From the NCBI GenBank assembly GCA_002803225.1, contig NXFV01001614.1:1-64000 (forward strand): a stretch of 64,000 bases of DNA. Direction: 5' to 3'. The notes under the pieces were generated by a model. It saw only the letters and a list, made by a program, of their open reading frames with translations, ran no database searches and had not been told where the DNA came from. Below, piece after piece: positions 44,565 through 56,205 of the stretch. How positions within the stretch are numbered: the first letter of the stretch is position 1; every line of letters starts with the position of its first letter. The translations under genes and the position numbers were made by a program. The stretch comes from Gamarada debralockiae (lineage: Eukaryota; Ascomycota; Leotiomycetes; Helotiales; Hyphodiscaceae).

Positions 44565-46511
44565 CTATCTACCAAAGCCAAACCAGCCCTTCTTCTGTTG
44601 CGGCGTCTGCTCCGCACTAGGTTTCTCACCGCCGTTAACCCCATTCTCAGCAACCCTCTCCACCTCTCGTCCCGGATACTCAATATAATTCCACGCGGCG
44701 TCAAAGAACAACGGCTTCACAGGCACCGGCTCTAATTTCGGCGGGTACGAAACCAAATTCAGTAAATCAACACCTTTGGCAGGATATTCATTGAGTCGTT
44801 CAACCAATGGCTGTCTGTTGAGGCCTCCTTCGCTGTTGTGGGCCATTTCGTTGAGGTTCGAGAGTTCGACGAACGCGCGGTAGTGTTGGACTTCGCCTTC
44901 GAGGAGGGATTTGAGGAATGAGACTTCGTCAGGGGAGATGGATATGTTGGGTGGCGAGGAATAGGTTGTGTTCACGGCGGAGGAGATGTGGGAGTATGCT
45001 GCGTTGCACTTTTCCGATGCGCGGGCGAGGAGGGCGAGCGCATTTTTAGGGTTTGAGAGGAGAGCGTGAGAGCGGGCTATTGTGAGACATCTATAGAACT
45101 TAATCAGCATGACATGAATAAGTCAGTGTGCAGGTGAACTCACTTCAGGGCTGAGAAGTATCCATATTTTGCCTCAAGCTCTTCGATGAAGGCAGAATCG
45201 GCTGCAACCCCAGGAAGCTCTTTGATCGAATCCAAGCTTTGAAGAATGGAATCATAGAGTACTACTTTCTCTCGGAGATGTGCAAGTTTTCTTCCTGTTC
45301 CCTCTTCCTTTACTGGCCTGGCTTCTTTCTTCTTCGATTGCTTTATAACTGGAGTATCAACCACAGCTCCATCACGTTCACCAACGAGTACTCTGTTACG
45401 TCCTATTCGCCAGCTGACCATATCGTAACTCACTGCTGTCCTCGTGATCTGTAGACTTTGCATCCGTCTATCACCTTGACCTACTCCTTCGCCCACCAAT
45501 TCGTCGATTGCATGTTTCGTTGCATCTACCGCATCCTGACTTGCAATGAGGATATCATCGTAAGCCGACGCCCGATCTTTAGTGACAGTTACAGATGCTA
45601 GCGTGTCTGATAACCTGCTCGCTGCACTGTTCACTGACGCCAAAGCCGTAGCTATTGCAGCATCCTCCAAATCAACCGTCCGTGATCTCCAAGTAATCGT
45701 TTTCGGTGCTGCTCCAGACTCTGCTGCTGCAGTCTTCGATCTCGTGGGCTGCTCGTTCAAAACATCAGGGTCCAGCTTCTCAACCTGTGATACCAATTCC
45801 GCATCCGAGCGAGGGAAGTACTTCCTCGCAATAACAGGCACCGCAATCGTTCGTGGCATCCTCATTTGATAAGCTCCATATCGTATACTCTGATCAATCG
45901 GATCTTCCAATAGATCTTTGAAAAGGTCGCTCTTCGTAGCCGTAGCAAGAGCACTGTATATTATCCCAGCCTCCGAATAGCTCTTCACACATGCCTCCCA
46001 GCTTTGTTTCTCGAATTCCATTGCCCCATTGAGTGAAGCTGCGTATGCACGTGCTTCCAAGACATCTTCGATAGTTGCGCCCGTCTGCGTTTGATCGGTT
46101 AGAAGTTTGAAGAGCTCGTTCGCGTATATGGTAGCTTTGTGTAGTCGAGAGATTATATGTGATCGAGTTGAGCCTGTAATGCCTTTCTTCTCAGAGGAGT
46201 GTACCTCTCGCATCGACATGGCATTCGCCCATGCTCGTTCCGACGTGAGCAGTAGTAGTTGTGCGAACCTTTGAACAGGTTAGCAGATTTTCTACAATGC
46301 TAGACAAGGCATTAATATACTCATGATTTCGACCAATGTCCTCTGCTGTCACTGGGGCCTTGGTTGTGTATTTTGCGCGGGGTTTGGTTGCGATGCCCAG
46401 CTTCTTTCGGAGGTTGTGGATTTTGTTTGAGAGTTGAGTTCTGTATGTTGCGAAGTCCCCATACAACTTTGCTTTGTCACGTCCGGAGACGACGAACTTT
46501 GTAACCTCCAT
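44565..46511 (-). CDS. srp68: signal recognition particle subunit SRP68
   Basis: Three exons (46511-46321, 46268-45144, 45090-44565; introns of 52 and 53 bp) give 613 aa in continuous frame. The N-terminus (MEVTKFVVSGRD, then LSNKIHNLRKKLGIATK and APVTAEDIG) and the join to LLLLTSERAWANAMSMRE are typical of the RNA-binding domain of SRP68. The middle has WEACVKSYSEAGIIYSAL and IRYGAYQMR. The C-terminus is the SRP72-binding part. SRP68/72 binds the S domain of SRP RNA in the cytosol during co-translational targeting. It is transcribed divergently from the PPR gene, with 457 bp between the starts. Confidence 0.93.
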
Positions 46512-46968
46512 TACTTGTGATCTGGTCGTCTTCCCTTCCCACGAATATTCTTGGTGGGGTTACTCGTAAATTGTGCGGGTTGCTGCCTTACATAATAATA
46601 CGTGCCTTCCGAGATGGCGCCACTCGGACAAAAAGAGAAGTCGCACCGATGAAAGCTAAAGAAATATCGTGCTCGATATCTTAGGACACTTTTTGTTCAC
46701 CTCATGACCATTGCCATCAGATGTCCTTGTAACGTCCGCCGGAGTTCAATTGGAGTCTGCTGTGTTGGGGATTGACATCATTTTCTTTCATCCTGCTAAG
46801 CATGCTGTACTGTGAGTTGTTATCCAGCTAAAAGACCTCTTGAATTGAATCGGAGCTGATCAATCGATTCGATAGATTCCATTTCCTCTTTCTATACTAC
46901 GCGGTGACCGTCGACAATCTCTTCGGCTTCTGGAAGCTCTATTGGACCCCAGATACGTGGATAGGGGT
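46512..46968. promoter_or_regulatory. bidirectional promoter region (SRP68 / PPR protein)
   Basis: 457 bp between divergent start codons. No specific motif stands out; both transcripts must start here. Confidence 0.5.
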
Positions 46969-49900
46969 ATGCTTGAGCGCACGGCAGGATGTCTAGAATC
47001 GGGCAGTCTACGACGACTCCTCCCAGGATCGAAGAAACCGCTCAAGAGCCGTCGCGCACTGCACTCCGGTTTCTGGAATCACGGCGCAATTGACCTTGAG
47101 CTCTCACCGCTGTGGGCTGCCCTCATTCGTGGCCCGGACCCTGTCGATACAAGCTGCGAGAGGGAGCAGAAAGCTTCGACTTCACAAGGAGGGATGCTGT
47201 TGGACTTTCTATATCCTGCTGGTACCATCAGATTTCTTCGGCAATACTCGGGCTGGGGGGTTGATAGGCAGGATGGTAGACGGCCAATAGCTGGGTTTGC
47301 AAAACTTGGCCATCGACTATATACATCCTCTGCCAAAGATCCTTCCGCTTCGGATCAAGATGTTGCAGCGCCCAAGGTTCAGGACAATGCCGAAGAGGGA
47401 GGCAGCGCGGCATCTCTGCAAGAGTTGATGGGACTGGAAAGGCGCACCGACTACGAAGAAGCATGGCGGCAATACTCTCTATTGGACTCTTCAGAACAGC
47501 AACGACTACGCCTTCCACTTATCGAGTATTTCTTCGCGTCAAATCGAGTAGTTGACGCAGAACGGACGACCGAGCTGTTCGAGCAGCTGGATGAAAAAGA
47601 CAAAAGTCAAACTGCGTACAGAGCAATAATACGAGCGTATTTGAGATTGCAAAATCTTTCAGACGCAGTCACGCTGAACGAAGAGGCTCTTGCGAAATTT
47701 GACGTACCCGTTGGGTCTGATCGGCTCTTGGCATATATGATTGATAGGTCCTTGTGGTCGCATGCCTTTAAAACTTGGGAGCAATTTCGAGACTTCCAAA
47801 CTCGGTTTCCCGAAACCCCTTACGATATTCATGGCCCGATGCTTAATCTGCCTACACTCGTGGCACGAGCCTTCGACTTAGCAGATTACGTTACGAGAAG
47901 GATAGACTCGTCGTCCAATACTCCTGAAGATTCTTCGTCTAAGCTACTCGAATTCGCATCAAGAATCGTCAAGCACGTCTTGTTTAGCGACCAAATCTCC
48001 GACCAATCGAAGTTCAACAGGCTACTAGAGATTCTTGAGCGCTGGGGTCTTGACACCCCCGATGTGTATGAAAATACTCTTCAGCGACTACTCCAGGATC
48101 GGAACAATTCAAAGTCTGCCGTCCAGCTCTATCGAAAAGTCCTTCGTGCGAAACAGATAAAACTCAAGCCCTGGGTCCTTCACAAGCTTTTGAAGATCTT
48201 CTGCGAACATCACAGCGTCTTGGGAATGCAACAAGTGCTCGATGACTTCTTTCGTTTCTACGAAAGGCCCAGTCGGAGAGCATATCAGTTGTGTATGAGG
48301 GAGTTCGCTTCCCAAGGAGACGCAGATACAGTGCATGCTCTCTTCAATCAATACACCACTCGGTTTCAGGCCGAGGAAAAGCTTGAACTATTAGCTGACG
48401 AGTTTGCACCTCTTCTCCATGTGCATGCGAAAAGAGGAGAACTGGCGATTGTTCTGGAGACTTTCAACGAGATTCGAGATCGTTACCACTTGAAGCCCAC
48501 CCTTCTCTGCTGGAACATTGTTCTTAACGCCTATGGTAAAGTCCATGATACCGATGGTGCTTTTGCCTGTTTTGATGAGCTCCTCAAGACAACTGGCCTG
48601 CAACCGGATGACTACACTTTTGGGACCATGATGGGGATCTGTTCGGCATCGGGAGACCGTGAACGTGCTGTTGAGCTCTATAAGCTCGCAGACAGCATGA
48701 GCGTCGAGAAGAGCACGACGATGGTCGACTCACTCGTTCTCACGTACCTTAAGGATGAGTATTTCAACGAAGCGGAGAAAGTATGTGAGGATTGTCTCGA
48801 GATAAAGTTGAAAGGATCACGGACTCGGATGTGGAACTATTTGCTTGTTGCATATGCTATGCGTCGAGATCTTCAAAATGTCAATCGCCTTCTCCGGCGC
48901 ATGTCTGAAGTCAAGATTGATTATGACCAATTCACGTATTCGGCGCTGATGCAGGCTCTCGCCATGGTCAAGCAACCGGATCGTGCAAGGGCGATCATGA
49001 GAGATGTTATGAAGGAGGCTGGTATTACACCTACGAATATCCATTACGCAGTCCTCATGGGAGGATACATCGCAAACGGAGAATTTCATAAAGTTTTCTA
49101 CGTCCAGAATGAAATGGCAAGAAGGGGTGTCAGGCATTCCGCAAGTTCTCGTCTACTTGCCATGAAAGCAGCTGCTGCTGAAGATCAGAAAATCCTGGAA
49201 ACTGGCACGGAAGAACAACAATCCCAGCGAGCTTTGCAGATATTTCAAGATACTATTAGCTCGATGCATCCTATGGACATCTCACAGCCTGTAAAGAAAG
49301 GCCTCGGTGGTATGCCGCTAGATATCGCATATTCCTCGATGTTCAATAGCTTTGTCATATTCGTTCTGAGTCAGCGAGGTGAGCTCGAGACGGTCGGCGC
49401 AGTTTACGAGCAGTACATAAAGACCTTGCCGGAAGCTCGGCGAGACTCGCCCCCTATCCAGGTACTGTCGGCTCTGATGATCTCGAAGATGCGAGCGTGT
49501 GATTTTGAGGGCGCCCAGGAGTGCTGGGATCTAGCCATATCTTCAGCTAGGAAACAAGGGCGACGCGTTCAACTTCCCCAAGCAAATGGATCCGGCCTCC
49601 GGCAACTACCAGCAACTGCAACGATAGTACCGGATCATCAATTAGACCTGACTGAAATTCTCACAACACACATGATGTGTTTGGCCAAACAGAAAAAGGT
49701 CGACGACATTCCACCCTTGGTCAACGCACTCCTCCAAGAAGGCTTCCTACTCAATAACGACAACTGGAACCATTACATCCAACTTCTGGCACGCAGATAT
49801 CGCTATAAGCTCGCCTTCGAGCTTTGCGAGACGAAGCTTATGCCCAACTGGACAGGTTGGGCGCGGATTCGATGGCAGGCGCCGGAACGGAATCGTTTGC

Positions 49901-50139
49901 CAATCGAAGCACGCAACCTCAAGAAGATGCCCAAGCATCTGCGTCCGAAGACACACACTCTTCTTTATCTAGCGCGGGGTTATCTGGAGCTTCAGTCTGT
50001 GGCTGCTGAGTCGCCCGTGAGTCAGATCATGCTTGCTGAGTTGGAGCGGAAGTGTCCGAAGACGATACATGCAATTAGGACGATGCAACGAGTTGACGAT
50101 GCGTTGGAGAGAGAGGTGTTGCGAGACTACGTTGTGTGA
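46969..50139 (+). CDS. large pentatricopeptide-repeat (PPR) protein, probably mitochondrial
   Basis: A single exon of 1056 aa from the first ATG (46969); the open frame extends 27 bp further upstream without an ATG. The N-terminus is Arg/Ser/Leu-rich (RRLLPGSKKPLKSRRALHSG) and lacks acidic residues at its end, like a mitochondrial presequence. The body carries repeated 35-residue helical pairs: WNIVLNAYGKVHDTDGAFACF, DDYTFGTMMGICSASGDRER, FTYSALMQALAMVKQPDRAR, HYAVLMGGYIANGEFHKV. Such PPR proteins bind organellar RNA and control processing or translation. Its length and C-terminal basic domain recall Neurospora Cya-5-like proteins, but I cannot assign the RNA target. Confidence 0.93.
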   Translation: MLERTAGCLESGSLRRLLPGSKKPLKSRRALHSGFWNHGAIDLELSPLWAALIRGPDPVDTSCEREQKASTSQGGMLLDFLYPAGTIRFLRQYSGWGVDRQDGRRPIAGFAKLGHRLYTSSAKDPSASDQDVAAPKVQDNAEEGGSAASLQELMGLERRTDYEEAWRQYSLLDSSEQQRLRLPLIEYFFASNRVVDAERTTELFEQLDEKDKSQTAYRAIIRAYLRLQNLSDAVTLNEEALAKFDVPVGSDRLLAYMIDRSLWSHAFKTWEQFRDFQTRFPETPYDIHGPMLNLPTLVARAFDLADYVTRRIDSSSNTPEDSSSKLLEFASRIVKHVLFSDQISDQSKFNRLLEILERWGLDTPDVYENTLQRLLQDRNNSKSAVQLYRKVLRAKQIKLKPWVLHKLLKIFCEHHSVLGMQQVLDDFFRFYERPSRRAYQLCMREFASQGDADTVHALFNQYTTRFQAEEKLELLADEFAPLLHVHAKRGELAIVLETFNEIRDRYHLKPTLLCWNIVLNAYGKVHDTDGAFACFDELLKTTGLQPDDYTFGTMMGICSASGDRERAVELYKLADSMSVEKSTTMVDSLVLTYLKDEYFNEAEKVCEDCLEIKLKGSRTRMWNYLLVAYAMRRDLQNVNRLLRRMSEVKIDYDQFTYSALMQALAMVKQPDRARAIMRDVMKEAGITPTNIHYAVLMGGYIANGEFHKVFYVQNEMARRGVRHSASSRLLAMKAAAAEDQKILETGTEEQQSQRALQIFQDTISSMHPMDISQPVKKGLGGMPLDIAYSSMFNSFVIFVLSQRGELETVGAVYEQYIKTLPEARRDSPPIQVLSALMISKMRACDFEGAQECWDLAISSARKQGRRVQLPQANGSGLRQLPATATIVPDHQLDLTEILTTHMMCLAKQKKVDDIPPLVNALLQEGFLLNNDNWNHYIQLLARRYRYKLAFELCETKLMPNWTGWARIRWQAPERNRLPIEARNLKKMPKHLRPKTHTLLYLARGYLELQSVAAESPVSQIMLAELERKCPKTIHAIRTMQRVDDALEREVLRDYVV

Positions 50140-50455
50140 TGAGGTGTAAGAAGTGTATGAAGTATGTATTATATTGTATATCTCGAATGATATAGATAGA
50201 AAAAGAGGAATGGGATATATCTCCACCGGCCAGCCGTCGTCTGTACTTCGTTCCATCGTATGTGCGGGTGAGAGAGTCTTCAAGCTCATCCCTATTATCC
50301 ATAACATCCACAATCCCGAAGCACTCAATACCTCTTCAGACATTAAAATCTCCTCGTTCATACCTCCAGTGGCTCCGAAGCAATCAATACTTCAATCCTG
50401 AAACCTCCACTTCGCCATTCCACCTCCAGCCAAATTGCCCTTTCTACCCGCTTCC
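50140..50455. other. convergent 3' region
   Basis: 316 bp between the PPR stop and the cutinase stop; AT-rich just after the PPR gene. Nothing else seen. Confidence 0.6.
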
Positions 50456-51391
50456 TCAGCCAATGCTATTCTGAGTCCTAAACTTCATCCTTTGACTCGT
50501 AATCCCTACCTCTGCAACCCCACTCAACGCAAACATCGCCGCCGTTCCCGCATCAGAACTATAATTCAAATGATTCAACCCAATATCATCGCCTCCCTTA
50601 CAAATATCGTCCCCGCTATGACAAATTGTCAACACTCTCTTACTATCCACGCCGTTGATAGCGGTCCCGTTCTTTGGGTCTCCGAAGAGGACGATAGAGG
50701 AGATTTTGGAGGTGGTGTTGGAGGGCAGTTGGGAGGTTGCGAGGTGTACTAGTTGCGCGCCTTGGGAATAGCCGCTGAGGGTTAGGAGAGTGGTGGGGCA
50801 GTGGGTGAGGGTGCTGTTTATGAGCGCGGCCCTGGGAAGAGTGTTAGCGGATGGAAAGGAGGATAGGGAAGAAGGGGGTGGGTAGAGGAGGGAAAGGGGG
50901 GGAAGGTACATTGTCGTTGCGCCGATGGTGGAGCCTCCTGCTTGGAAACCCGCGATATCAGCGGGATAATCCACACCTTGGATAGCCAGTCTGCCCGTTC
51001 CATTCATATATGCTGCAATAGCAGCAAAGAACGGAGGTCCTGTCAAGATGCCAACATTGCCTAGGATCTCGTCAGTCCTGCTGCTCACTCATTCCCACTG
51101 TCCCACAACCATTTCCTTCTCATTCCAACATCAACAACGCAAGTACATACCAGGTTCCAGCGTCCCTCTAGCAAACAGCACAGTCATAGCCGCACAATCA
51201 CTTCCATTCTTAAGCACATCATTCTGAAAAACAACCGTATCATGATCCCCCAGAAACGTGTTTAGAATCGACGAGTCGTTGAAGAAACTATCCAGACAAG
51301 CTGGATTGGCCGCTGAGCAGAAGAAGGGATCACAATATACCCGTCGTACCAGAAATACAAAAAGAGGAAGGAGAAGCGCTGCGAGCAACAT
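50456..51391 (-). CDS. cutinase-family secreted serine esterase
   Basis: Three exons (51391-51151, 51060-50910, 50831-50456; introns of 90 and 78 bp) give 255 aa. The signal peptide is a strongly hydrophobic N-terminus (about 1-20). The cutinase fold is marked by TVLFARGTLEPGN (oxyanion region), GYSQG with nucleophile Ser153, GDDIC with probable Asp206, and His218 in NHLNY. Cysteines at 201/208 match the conserved loop disulfide. It hydrolyses cutin or other aliphatic polyesters outside the cell. Together with the GH45 gene it points to plant surface or litter growth. The final residues are hydrophilic, with no GPI signal. Confidence 0.93.
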
Positions 51392-52095
51392 CGCCGGTCT
51401 TGGCGTAGAATCAGAGCCTGCTGTTCTCGCAAATCGTATGGGACAAGAGATGTACGTAGAAGGAGAGGATTAAAGTTTTCGTAGCAAGGGAAAAGACGAT
51501 CTCATGATGAGACTGAAGATCCGATCGCCTGGCTCTCAGATAGCATCAAACGTGCTCATGTCTCGGACGCAAAAGATAGAGAAACAAGCACTGGCTAGAA
51601 GGAAATCTGACGTTGAAAATAAGTTGTTTGGTCTTACCTGAGATCTGTTTGATTTTAGGGCCAATGGGAGAGGGAGGGTGTGTTGTGTATTTTATTTAGA
51701 TTGCCAGGAGTGGTTGTTGTCGCGAATTTGGTTTCGGAGAGAGAGGGCCAGGGATCTTGTGGATGAAGGCGAGTTGGGTGAATAGGTGAAACGACGGGAC
51801 AGGTTTTGGTCACGAGACGACTTTCGTTACACCTACCAGGTCGTTTTCTTTATGTGCTGAGAAGTACTGGTGGTAACTGAGAGAAGAGGAGATGGGAAGG
51901 AAATTATTGTAATGTGGGATAAATTCCTCATGATAAATTGTGCAATAAGAGAGGCGATAAATCCAACGCCAAAGTGTCTGTACAGTACACATACGCCAAT
52001 CTGACGAAATAATCCAAGCCTTCCATTCTCCAATATCCAAGGCTCCTTGCCTGCAATCCGGGTATTCCCATAACCAAATTTACTCCGGCGAGAAC
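51392..52095. other. cutinase promoter and 3' flank of the Atos-like gene
   Basis: No gene. Pyrimidine/purine-rich tracts and an AT-rich part near 51840-52000; no consensus regulatory site that I would defend. Confidence 0.5.
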
Positions 52096-54582
52096 TCAAA
52101 TGTCATCTAGACGATCCTGCTGACTGGGAACACCGACTCCAAGATCCCGTAACTTCTTTGCTAAAAGTCCCTCCGCCACCACTTGCTTCCCATCCGGAGA
52201 GCCTCCAAAGACGTTGCCCCCGTATCCAATGTCCCCTTTGTTGAGTTTGTCGTAGCCACCGATACCAGTGCTGTTGCTGTTCCAGGACATCGACGTTCCA
52301 GAACCTTGTGAGGTTGGTGGTCGACTGCTTTTGCTTGATGTTGGCGATTGGATATCGGGAGGTCTTTGTACGGAGTCATCTTCAGTGAGATGGGGTTGGC
52401 GGAAGAGACTGAACGGAATGGGCTGGACAGGAATCGTGCTTGCTTCTCGACCGTGCGGGAATGCTGCCCCGCCGCCAAATCCTTTCTCCAATGCCTGCGT
52501 AATTCCATCCATTGCATCAAAATTCCTCTGTGATCCGCCAAGAGCAAAACCAGAGCTCCTCCTTCTAAATGCTTTTTCGGCTGCAAGGCTCGCGCCTGCA
52601 CCGCTGATTACACTAAGGCCGAGACTAGAATCTCGGCCAGGTTTGTAGACACTGAATCTTGGTTCAGGTAATGAGATTTCGTTTCGTAGCTTTTCCTTTC
52701 CGTCAGGAACACGATTCGCAAAGACAACTCTAACGCTTTTGTATAGATAAAATCGACCGCGTGAAGGACAACATATGTGCAGATGTACAAGATATCGAAG
52801 AATTGGACGATCCAGAGGATTGGTTGCAGGTGTTTGTGCTGTTGAAGATAATGCGGAATCAATGATTGGGCCTGCTGAATAGCTTCGTTGTCGAATGAAT
52901 GTTTTTGTTCCTGGCTCCATACCAGCAAGGTCGTACGGTACGAGGAACAACTTGACGGCAGTCTTGTTTGGGTTCTTAATAATGATTTGTAATTGGCCCT
53001 TTTCGGGAATTCGATAGCTTCCCCCAGGAGGTGCTCTGGGCGAGGTGGATCTTCGTTTTTGCTTCTCGGCTCTCCGAATTTCCCTCTCTGACAGTTGACT
53101 TGTGTTTGCCACGTCCATCATGTCTAGGTCATCGATATGGTTTCGCGTTAGATTGGTACTGTGCCGCTTCCGCTTGCCTTCTCGCGCTTCGTCTGGATTT
53201 GGAAGACTGTTCTCGAGGTCGATTTGGCCAACGTAAGGGCTTGGGTCATCTTCAGACTTCCCTGCGCGGCCATGGCTCGTGGTTTCATAGCTGTAGAATA
53301 CCGCCGGAAACGGTACCGTCACGTGAGCCGGACACCGAAGATTCGACTTACACTTACCAAGACCCAATACACCGATCTGTGCGAGAAAATCAAGTGGCTT
53401 GGATGGTGTGGTTGACATCCGTCCACGAAGGATGCTCTCTTCGTATGATCCCACCATTGACGCATGAAGAGGCGAGCTATCCGAGGTGTATGAGGGTCTT
53501 CTTGAACGTAAAAATACTGGCGTCTGTGGAGAAGACGCTGCATGAGGCATCGGAGGATTGGATGTGAGAGATCTTCTTGGTTGATGTGCTTGGTAGGGAT
53601 ATGCGTTGTCTCGTCGTAAATGTGGCAACGGTCTGTTGAAATTCGTGGCTGTTGGAACTGAAGGAGTCGAATGAACTGAATGAGAAGCTTGTAGAGTATG
53701 CCGTCGAGGATTGCGTTGGAATTCTGGAGTGATATCAATGGGATTTATATTTCTCGAATATTCGAGGTCGTCGTTGCTCTCCCACTGTACCAATGGACTT
53801 GTTGGTGGCTTTAGCACAAAGCTTGACGAATAGGACGATGACAGCGAAGGAGCTCGCGATCGTGGTCCGTCTAGGCGGTCTGCAGGGGGAAATCTTGTGT
53901 CTAGCTGAAAGGGGGAGAAATTTCGTGGTGGAGATGTAGAGAGCCATGGTTGTCGTTCTGGGTTGTACAGCCCTGAATTTGCTTCTAGAAGCTTTCCCTC
54001 GCCCTGGAGACTTTCTCGTGGCCCTTCTGTGAAATCCCCACTGTGCAGAGCTGATCGTGGCCGCCCAATTTCCAGGCCTGCCTGGGTGTGTTGTATATCG
54101 AGTGGTTGGGACCTGTTGGGTTCTGATATTTCCGCAGACGGTAATAACGGTGACGAATTCGAAGGTGTAGGAGAGGGCTTGCTAGGTGTCTTCTGATCGT
54201 AATCGTGGAGTAGAGATTCCAGCTACGAAAATCCACGTTAGATAGTTGATTTGCAGGAATGGGTGGCATAATTACTCACATTTCGATTTGGCAACCAAGC
54301 CGCACTCTGCGCCCTCTTCAGTCGCTCAATGAGCTCCACACGATCTGACGTGCCAAGTATTGGGAACGTAAAGCCTGTATTCAAGTTCCCAGAACCATTC
54401 CCCTCTTTATCGTCAGGACTATCCGGCAGAGGACCCTCACATAATTCCGTTCGTATGCTTTCCTCTGAGACCTTCCTCGTAATCTGACTCCGGTCCAGCG
54501 GCGAATTCGACAGAGGAGATATCCCAGGCTTTGCTGGCGGTGTACCTCGGCCACCGCCCAAATCATCTTGGAAGATAGGCAT
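52096..54582 (-). CDS. Atos/FAM214-like protein (DUF4210 and 'chromosome segregation during meiosis' domains)
   Basis: Two exons (54582-54280, 54222-52096; 57-bp intron) give 809 aa. The N-terminal half is long, Ser/Pro-rich and disordered. At about residue 356 comes GSYEESILRGRMSTTPSKPL, then FLAQIGVLGLGKCKSNLRCP and VPFPAVFYSYE, the DUF4210 signature. After a linker with basic KRKRH and an acidic part, the C-terminal domain (about 500-640) has GQLQIIIKNPNKTAVKLFLV, IRQRSYS, YLVHLHICCPSRGRFYLY and FANRVPDGKEKLRNE. Animal Atos proteins are transcriptional regulators; the fungal role is little known, with annotation linking it to meiotic chromosome segregation. The long exon and intact motifs argue for a functional gene. 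The 513-bp upstream region is shared with the Fyv7 gene. Confidence 0.88.
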
Positions 54583-55095
54583 TTTGGAGCTTTGGAGATG
54601 CTCCTGTTCGTTGTTATGAAGACATAATAAGGAGATCAAAAGAGTTTTCCAGAGGTTTTGTCGTGAAAGGCAGGGGCCCGGACGATTGTCGAAGTTGAGC
54701 GGGGGTCGACAGAGGGCGCACCCTGGGCGTCTTTGTGCTAAAAGTCGAATGCACAATTTTCACAAAAAGGAATAAAATATACAAATTCGGGCAAGAGGAA
54801 ACACAAGGCAAACGAACTCGCCGATAATAAAACTAAAAGATGAGGATATAGAGGAGAGGAAAGTACAGACAGAGAATTTGCGGGAGTCTTAATAATGGAT
54901 TATCTTCGAGTCATGGGAAGAAGTCGTCACTTCCTCGGGGAAATCGCTATCGCCGCCACGATATCGCACCACCTCTCAATCCTTGCTTAGTCCGCCTGAC
55001 AAACAAACCTTGTACCTGAAATTTTGAGGAAGCACGAGAACGTCAGACACAGAGTGCAGTACCACTTCAATCTGTACTCCCCGAAGTATCAAGAC
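54583..55095. promoter_or_regulatory. bidirectional promoter region (Atos-like / Fyv7)
   Basis: 513 bp between divergent start codons. No specific element recognised. Confidence 0.5.
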
Positions 55096-55765
55096 ATGGC
55101 GCCCAAGAGACCACTGGGAGATGATGCACCTGCACCAAAACCAAAGAAACATCGCAGCGGTTTCAAAGTCGGGCCTGATAACCTGCCAGATGGAACCTGG
55201 AAAAGAAAGGGTATGGACCCAGACATGGAAAGAGGAAAAAGCCGCAGAGGAGCAAAGAAGGAATACCAGCTGACCCATTGCAGTTGTCAAGATCAAGAAA
55301 GACTTAATCCACAAAGCCAAAATCAAGAAATCCTACGCCAAAATCAAAGCCCGCGAACCCAAAGCCCTAGTCCCCTCCTATATCACCTCCTCACCAACCC
55401 CTCCACCCGCCGCAGAACCCTCCCAAGAACTGCATCCCGAGAGACAAGCCATGCTCGATGCGCCCCGCGAACTCACTCCCCCTCCCAACTCATTCCAGCA
55501 ACGCCCTCCACGACAAAGGAAGAATAGGAGACCAGGGTATTTTGAGAAAGAGGAAGCGTATGCGGAGCAGAAGAGAGCGGAAGCTGAGGCTAGGAGGATG
55601 GAGTTTGAGAGGAGGGATAAGGAGAGGAAGCAGAAGATTGAGGAGAGGGAACGGTTTCGGAAGGCGATGGCGAAAGCAAGGAGTGGTGGACGGAATGGGC
55701 AGAGGAAGTTGGGGAAGGAAAGCCAGGTTCTGTTGGAGAGGGTTAAGAAGATGGTGGGGGAGTGA
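55096..55765 (+). CDS. fyv7: rRNA-processing protein Fyv7
   Basis: Two exons (55096-55210, 55284-55765; 73-bp intron) give 198 aa. The N-terminal block FKVGPDNLPDGTWKRKVVKI joins across the intron to KKDLIHKAKIKKSYAKIKAR, typical of the Fyv7/TAP26 family. The rest is Pro-rich, then a highly charged helical region (about 130-198) rich in Arg/Glu/Lys. Fyv7 works in the nucleolus on early pre-rRNA cleavage for the 40S subunit. The intron is supported because it joins the two conserved halves in frame. Confidence 0.88.
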
Positions 55766-56205
55766 TGGATTTTTGATACCCAAGAAAGAATAGACCAGTT
55801 ACTGAAGCAGGACCCTCCTGTGTAGTCTTGGTTGAGAGGCAGTATAGTTGTGCAGAAGGCAAAGTCAGTCTTTTAGCTTGGCGCTGAGAAGCCTCGAAAT
55901 TATCAGGAGGAGTTCATGGAGAACTTTACACCTCTACAGAGACGTTGGTGAAGAAGGGATTTGATTACTACAAACATGTGTTCCCAAACGCTCAAGGAGA
56001 GAAGCACATCGATATCACCCCATAGTCTTAAGTTTTTATGGCTGTACACATACATTCTCGACTGCTCAATGGAAGGAGAACGCCGATGAAGTTGTACCTC
56101 ATCCCCAGAGGCCAGATCAGAAGTTGATCCCCAGCGCTGAACCCGTGTTTGATCTTGCCGCTCAAAACAATAAGAACAAGTACGCTAAACAGACTGCGCG
56201 GCGGC
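55766..56205. other. intergenic, no supported gene
   Basis: 3' flanks of Fyv7 (+) and of a weakly supported minus-strand gene. Nothing else seen. Confidence 0.5.
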